A stretch of 9,994 bases of DNA, taken from Adhaeribacter sp. GTDB taxonomy: Bacteria; Bacteroidota; Bacteroidia; Cytophagales; Hymenobacteraceae. Both the position numbers and the translations under genes were made by a program. The notes below the pieces were generated by a model, which saw only the letters and a program-made list of their open reading frames with translations, had not been told where the DNA came from and did no database searches. The DNA is taken from assembly GCA_028288395.1 (NCBI GenBank), contig JAQBNV010000672.1:1-9994 (forward strand), given 5' to 3'. Positions within the stretch are counted from its first letter, which is position 1. Every line of letters starts with the position of its first letter. Positions 7,163 to 9,994 of the stretch are shown here, one piece after another.

Positions 7163-7188
7163 CTATAATTTTAACTATAAAATTATAG
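7163..7188 (+). promoter_or_regulatory. Perfect 11-bp AT-rich hairpin just before the rny start
   Basis: CTATAATTTTA (7163-7173) and TAAAATTATAG (7178-7188) form a perfect 11-bp inverted repeat with a 4-base loop, ACTA. Only two bases separate it from the rny ATG at 7191. A G-T wobble (7162 with 7189) can extend it. In RNA it would cover the ribosome landing area; in DNA it is a dyad that could bind a protein. There is no T-tract after it, so it is not a terminator for zapA. Confidence 0.6.
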
Positions 7189-7190
7189 TC

Positions 7191-8756
7191 ATGACCACCA
7201 CTATCTATATTGTTATTGCTGCCCTGGTTGCCCTGGGCATCGGAATCTTTATCGGCCGTAATTTATTGCGGCAGGTGTTTAAAAGAGAAGAAGATGAGGC
7301 CCGCGAAAAGGCCAGACTCATTATCCGGGAAGCCGAATTAAACGCCGAAAGCCTGAAAAAGGATCGCATTCTGGAAGCGAAAGAGAAATACCTTCGCCTG
7401 AAAGCTGAATTTGAAGAAGATGTTAATAAGAAAAAAAATATCATTATTCAGAATGAGAATAAAGTTAAACAGCGCGAGCAGCAGATAACCACTCAGGCCG
7501 AGCAGCTGAAACGCAAAGAAACCGAACTGAACACCCAAAAGGAACAACTGAATGCGCAATTAGAGGTAAATAAAAAGCGCAAGGAAGAAGTAGAAAAAGC
7601 ACGCCTGTCGGTTATCGAACAGCTGGAGAAAATAGCGGCCCTGAGCGCCGCCGAAGCGCGTGAGCAACTCATCGAATCGTTAAAAAACGAAGCCCAGATC
7701 CAAGCCTCTTCTTACATTAAAGATGTAGTAGCCCAGGCCAAACTTACCGCCACCAAAGACGCCAAAAAAGTAGTGCTCGAAACCATTCAGCGGACTGCTG
7801 CCGAGCACGCCATCGAAAACTGTGTATCGGTGTTTAACATCGAAAGCGACGACATCAAAGGAAAAATAATTGGGCGGGAAGGCCGGAATATCCGGGCTTT
7901 GGAAGCTGCTACCGGTGTGGAAATTATTGTGGACGATACGCCGGAAGCCATTATTATTTCGGGATTTGACCCCGTACGCCGCGAAATTGCCCGCTTATCG
8001 TTGCACCGGCTCGTTTCGGATGGTCGTATTCACCCGGCCCGGATTGAGGAAGTTGTTACCAAAACGAAAAAGAATATTGACGACGAAATTGTGGAAATTG
8101 GCGAGCGGACCATTATTGATTTGGGTATCCATGGTCTGCATCCCGAACTGATTAAGATGGTTGGCCGTATGCGTTTCCGGTCGTCTTACGGTCAGAATTT
8201 GCTGCAGCACTCCCGCGAAGTAGCTAACCTTTGTGCTACCATGGCCGCGGAACTGGGCCTGAATGTAAAGCTTGCCCGGCGGGCGGGCCTGTTGCACGAT
8301 ATTGGGAAGGTAACACCCGAAGAACCGGAGTTACCGCACGCTATATTGGGCATGGAACTAGCTAAAAAATACAAAGAGCATCCGGATGTGTGCAACGCCA
8401 TTGGCGCTCACCACGACGAAATAGAAATGACGGCCATGATCTCGCCTTTGGTACAGGCTTGTGATGCTATTTCGGGATCCCGCCCCGGCGCGCGGCGCGA
8501 AATAATGGAGTCGTACATAAAACGATTAAAAGAACTAGAAGAAACCGCCATTGCTTTCGAAGGAGTAAACCAGTGCTATGCCATACAGGCGGGCCGCGAA
8601 TTGCGGGTAATGGTAGATGCCGATAATGTAACCGACGAACGCGCCCAGCAATTATCTTTTGATATTTCGCAGAAAATTGAAAAAGAAATGCAGTACCCGG
8701 GCCAGATTAAAATTACGGTAATTCGGGAAATGCGCTCGGTGTCTTACGCAAAATAA
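7191..8756 (+). CDS. rny: Ribonuclease Y, membrane-bound endoribonuclease
   Basis: The 521-residue protein has the full RNase Y design. RNase Y starts decay of many mRNAs by internal cleavage from the inner face of the membrane. A single N-terminal membrane segment lies at about 5-22 ([18 protein letters not shown]). A long charged coiled coil covers about 30-190. The KH RNA-binding domain carries G224-K-I-I-G228-R-E-G-R-N233. The HD domain has H340, H369-D370 in GLLHDIGK, H407-H408 and D425, which supply the metal-dependent active site. The conserved C-terminus reads [11 protein letters not shown]. Length is as usual for the family (about 510-525). The start follows directly after the 11-bp hairpin at 7163-7188, which may influence its translation. 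Upstream is zapA, downstream a strong terminator. Confidence 0.97.
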   Translation: MTTTIYIVIAALVALGIGIFIGRNLLRQVFKREEDEAREKARLIIREAELNAESLKKDRILEAKEKYLRLKAEFEEDVNKKKNIIIQNENKVKQREQQITTQAEQLKRKETELNTQKEQLNAQLEVNKKRKEEVEKARLSVIEQLEKIAALSAAEAREQLIESLKNEAQIQASSYIKDVVAQAKLTATKDAKKVVLETIQRTAAEHAIENCVSVFNIESDDIKGKIIGREGRNIRALEAATGVEIIVDDTPEAIIISGFDPVRREIARLSLHRLVSDGRIHPARIEEVVTKTKKNIDDEIVEIGERTIIDLGIHGLHPELIKMVGRMRFRSSYGQNLLQHSREVANLCATMAAELGLNVKLARRAGLLHDIGKVTPEEPELPHAILGMELAKKYKEHPDVCNAIGAHHDEIEMTAMISPLVQACDAISGSRPGARREIMESYIKRLKELEETAIAFEGVNQCYAIQAGRELRVMVDADNVTDERAQQLSFDISQKIEKEMQYPGQIKITVIREMRSVSYAK

Positions 8757-8775
8757 ATTTTATTTCTACAATCAG

Positions 8776-8808
8776 AAACCTGTTTGTTCCGGCAAGCAGG
8801 TTTTTTTT
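8776..8808 (+). terminator. Intrinsic terminator after rny
   Basis: AAACCTGTTTG (8776-8786) pairs with CAAGCAGGTTT (8793-8803) through ten Watson-Crick pairs and one T-G wobble around the 6-base loop TTCCGG. A run of eight T bases (8801-8808) follows, overlapping the last stem bases. It lies 20 bases after the rny stop and closes the pheT to rny block. Confidence 0.9.
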
Positions 8809-9060
8809 ATTTTTATGCGTTTACAAACGACGGTTACCGTAGCCTTTAAATAGGTTGTCTATTGGTAATCAGATGTTTCTGGTTTTAGTCCGAATTTTTT
8901 AGCTGGCATTTCATTTGTTTTTGAATCTAAAATGTCCCAATTTACCGCCTGATTTTAGTCTGGCAGAAAGTCGGCAGGGGAGAGGCAGGTGATAAAGTCA
9001 GAATATTTCTTTCTCCCGCCCATAGCCCTGCTACGACTTTTGCTCCCCTGGTTTAGTAAC
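8809..9060 (+). promoter_or_regulatory. Spacer with GGCAG repeats before the last lipoprotein gene
   Basis: This non-coding spacer, 304 bases counted from the rny stop, should hold the promoter for the lipoprotein gene at 9061. No exact TAnnTTTG box was found. It contains GGCAG three times at exact 11-base steps (8962, 8973, 8984) and TTTTAGTC twice, 70 bases apart (8883 and 8953). An open frame from 8989 joins the downstream gene but would bury its signal peptide, so it is treated as leader. Confidence 0.35.
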
Positions 9061-9846
9061 ATGAAAAAGATAATTTTTGCTTTTGGCCTGGCCGGCAGTT
9101 TGGCAATTTTGGTTTCGGGTTGTACTTCGGTCTATATTCCCAACGTGCCCAATGTACCCATGTTTACGCAAAAGGGAGAGTTTAGCGGCGGGGCCCATAC
9201 CACCTTAAAAGGCAATATTTCTTTTAATACTGCTTATGCCGTCTCGGACCATTTTGCAGTATTGCTGAACGGATCGACGATGAGCCGGGAACGCAAAAAG
9301 CAGGATTTGCAGCACCATCTGTTAGAGGCCGGCGGCGGTTATTATACTTCTTTTGGTCCGGATCAGCGTCGGGTTTTAGAAGTTTATACGGGTTTTGGCC
9401 GCGGCAGCAGCGAACGTGTGGAAAAGGAGAAATCACCCGAAGGCATTATAACGAGTGAACGCCGCGTAGGAAGTTTTAGTAAGTATTTTTTGCAAGTTAA
9501 TTACAGTTCCAAAAGAAAGAAGTCTTTACGCCTGGTGGGGCACCAGTTTCCTTTAAATTATGGTACTGCTCTGCGGGCCAGCTATGTAAACATGAACCGG
9601 CATACCCTGAATGGCCTGGACAAACCCACCGAGGATAATATATTTCTGGAACCTATTTTTTATACCCGTATGACCTTAAGTCCAACCGTACAACTGCAAT
9701 ATACCAGCGGCAGTAATTTTGGGCTGCGTAACCGCAAGTTCCTCACCGCGGCACATTCGGTATTTAGTTTGGGCTGTGTTATAAACGTGGGTGGCCGTAA
9801 AGTAAACAATAGGGCCAATCACCCGGCCCGTATTCCCAAAAAGTAA
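9061..9846 (+). CDS. Lipoprotein of unknown function, probably beta-rich
   Basis: The 261-residue protein starts with a lipoprotein signal: MKK, a hydrophobic core, and lipobox LVSGC with Cys21 as the expected lipidated residue. The mature part begins CTSVYIPNVPNVPMFTQKGE. Similar openings (a Tyr-x-Pro-Asn segment, then a Gly-Glu turn) occur in uncharacterised Bacteroidota envelope proteins that I recall but cannot name. The remainder alternates polar and hydrophobic residues in probable beta strands (SFNTAYAVSDHFAVLLNGS, near 54-72; HLLEAGGGYYTSFG, near 86-99; VLEVYTGFGRG, near 105-115). This resembles a small barrel or outer-membrane-associated fold, but that is inference. The C-terminus is basic (ARIPKK). 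The start at 9061 puts the signal peptide at the very N-terminus; a GTG at 8989 would add 24 residues before it. No neighbouring gene explains its role. Confidence 0.8.
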   Translation: MKKIIFAFGLAGSLAILVSGCTSVYIPNVPNVPMFTQKGEFSGGAHTTLKGNISFNTAYAVSDHFAVLLNGSTMSRERKKQDLQHHLLEAGGGYYTSFGPDQRRVLEVYTGFGRGSSERVEKEKSPEGIITSERRVGSFSKYFLQVNYSSKRKKSLRLVGHQFPLNYGTALRASYVNMNRHTLNGLDKPTEDNIFLEPIFYTRMTLSPTVQLQYTSGSNFGLRNRKFLTAAHSVFSLGCVINVGGRKVNNRANHPARIPKK

Positions 9847-9994
9847 ATCAAGCCGACTCTATCCAGAAAGATAATTTTATAAACCTGCGGCTCTTGGCGG
9901 GAAAACGCCTGCAATAGAAACGCAAAGAAGAGGGTATTTACTTGTGGGGCTGTCACAAAGAACTTATCACCTGAAAGGGGTTCTGCCAAGCCAT
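9847..9994. other. Non-coding tail of the window
   Basis: No gene is seen. A short GGCG/CGCC hairpin near 9896-9909 has no T-tract and is not a convincing terminator. The last bases from 9946, GGGGCTGTCACAAAG, faintly resemble the ends of some IS1182-type elements (GGGCTGTCTCAAAA, from memory). The window ends too soon to tell. Confidence 0.4.

Noticed and set aside
8989..9060. GTG start adding 24 residues to the last lipoprotein
   Set aside because: The signal peptide and lipobox would then be too far from the N-terminus.
9896..9909. GGCG/CGCC hairpin after the last gene as a terminator
   Set aside because: Four base pairs and no T-tract.

Overview
This window looks like a chromosomal housekeeping stretch from a member of the Bacteroidota, most likely of the Cytophagales/Hymenobacteraceae type. 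This is inferred from four things: intermediate G+C genes with AT-rich spacers; start codons without Shine-Dalgarno sequences; one clean -7 box of the Bacteroidota type (TAnnTTTG); and a pheT, small coiled-coil gene, zapA, rny order that I associate with this phylum. No rRNA, tRNA, CRISPR array, complete insertion sequence or obvious defence system is visible.

Layout. Bases 1-187 hold no recognisable gene but carry a strong bidirectional terminator. A minus-strand lipoprotein gene (188-640) encodes a Thr/Gly-rich repeat protein. After an AT-rich spacer comes a minus-strand membrane-anchored metallophosphoesterase (882-2138). It is divergent from radC (2277-2993) across a spacer of about 140 bp. 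A membrane-anchored DUF1684 protein (3156-3770) follows on the plus strand. Next is a leader of about 140 bases with a -7 box, a 20-codon mini-ORF and a long-range stem, then pheT (3951-6362). pheT is followed after 7 bases by a 98-residue coiled-coil protein (6370-6666), then zapA (6798-7088) and rny (7191-8756), closed by a good intrinsic terminator. A 304-base spacer separates this block from the last gene, a lipoprotein of unknown function (9061-9846). The final 148 bases are non-coding and end in a short stretch that faintly resembles an IS end.

How the genes fit together. The plus-strand block joins tRNA charging (PheT), the FtsZ-ring protein ZapA with a small coiled-coil companion, and the membrane endoribonuclease RNase Y, all growth-linked functions. 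The outer genes are envelope proteins (two lipoproteins, a membrane phosphoesterase, a DUF1684 protein). The points most worth a second look are a perfect 11-bp hairpin directly before the rny start codon, the pheT leader, the uncharacterised coiled-coil protein next to zapA, and the Thr/Gly repeat lipoprotein. I see no convincing novel multi-gene system.
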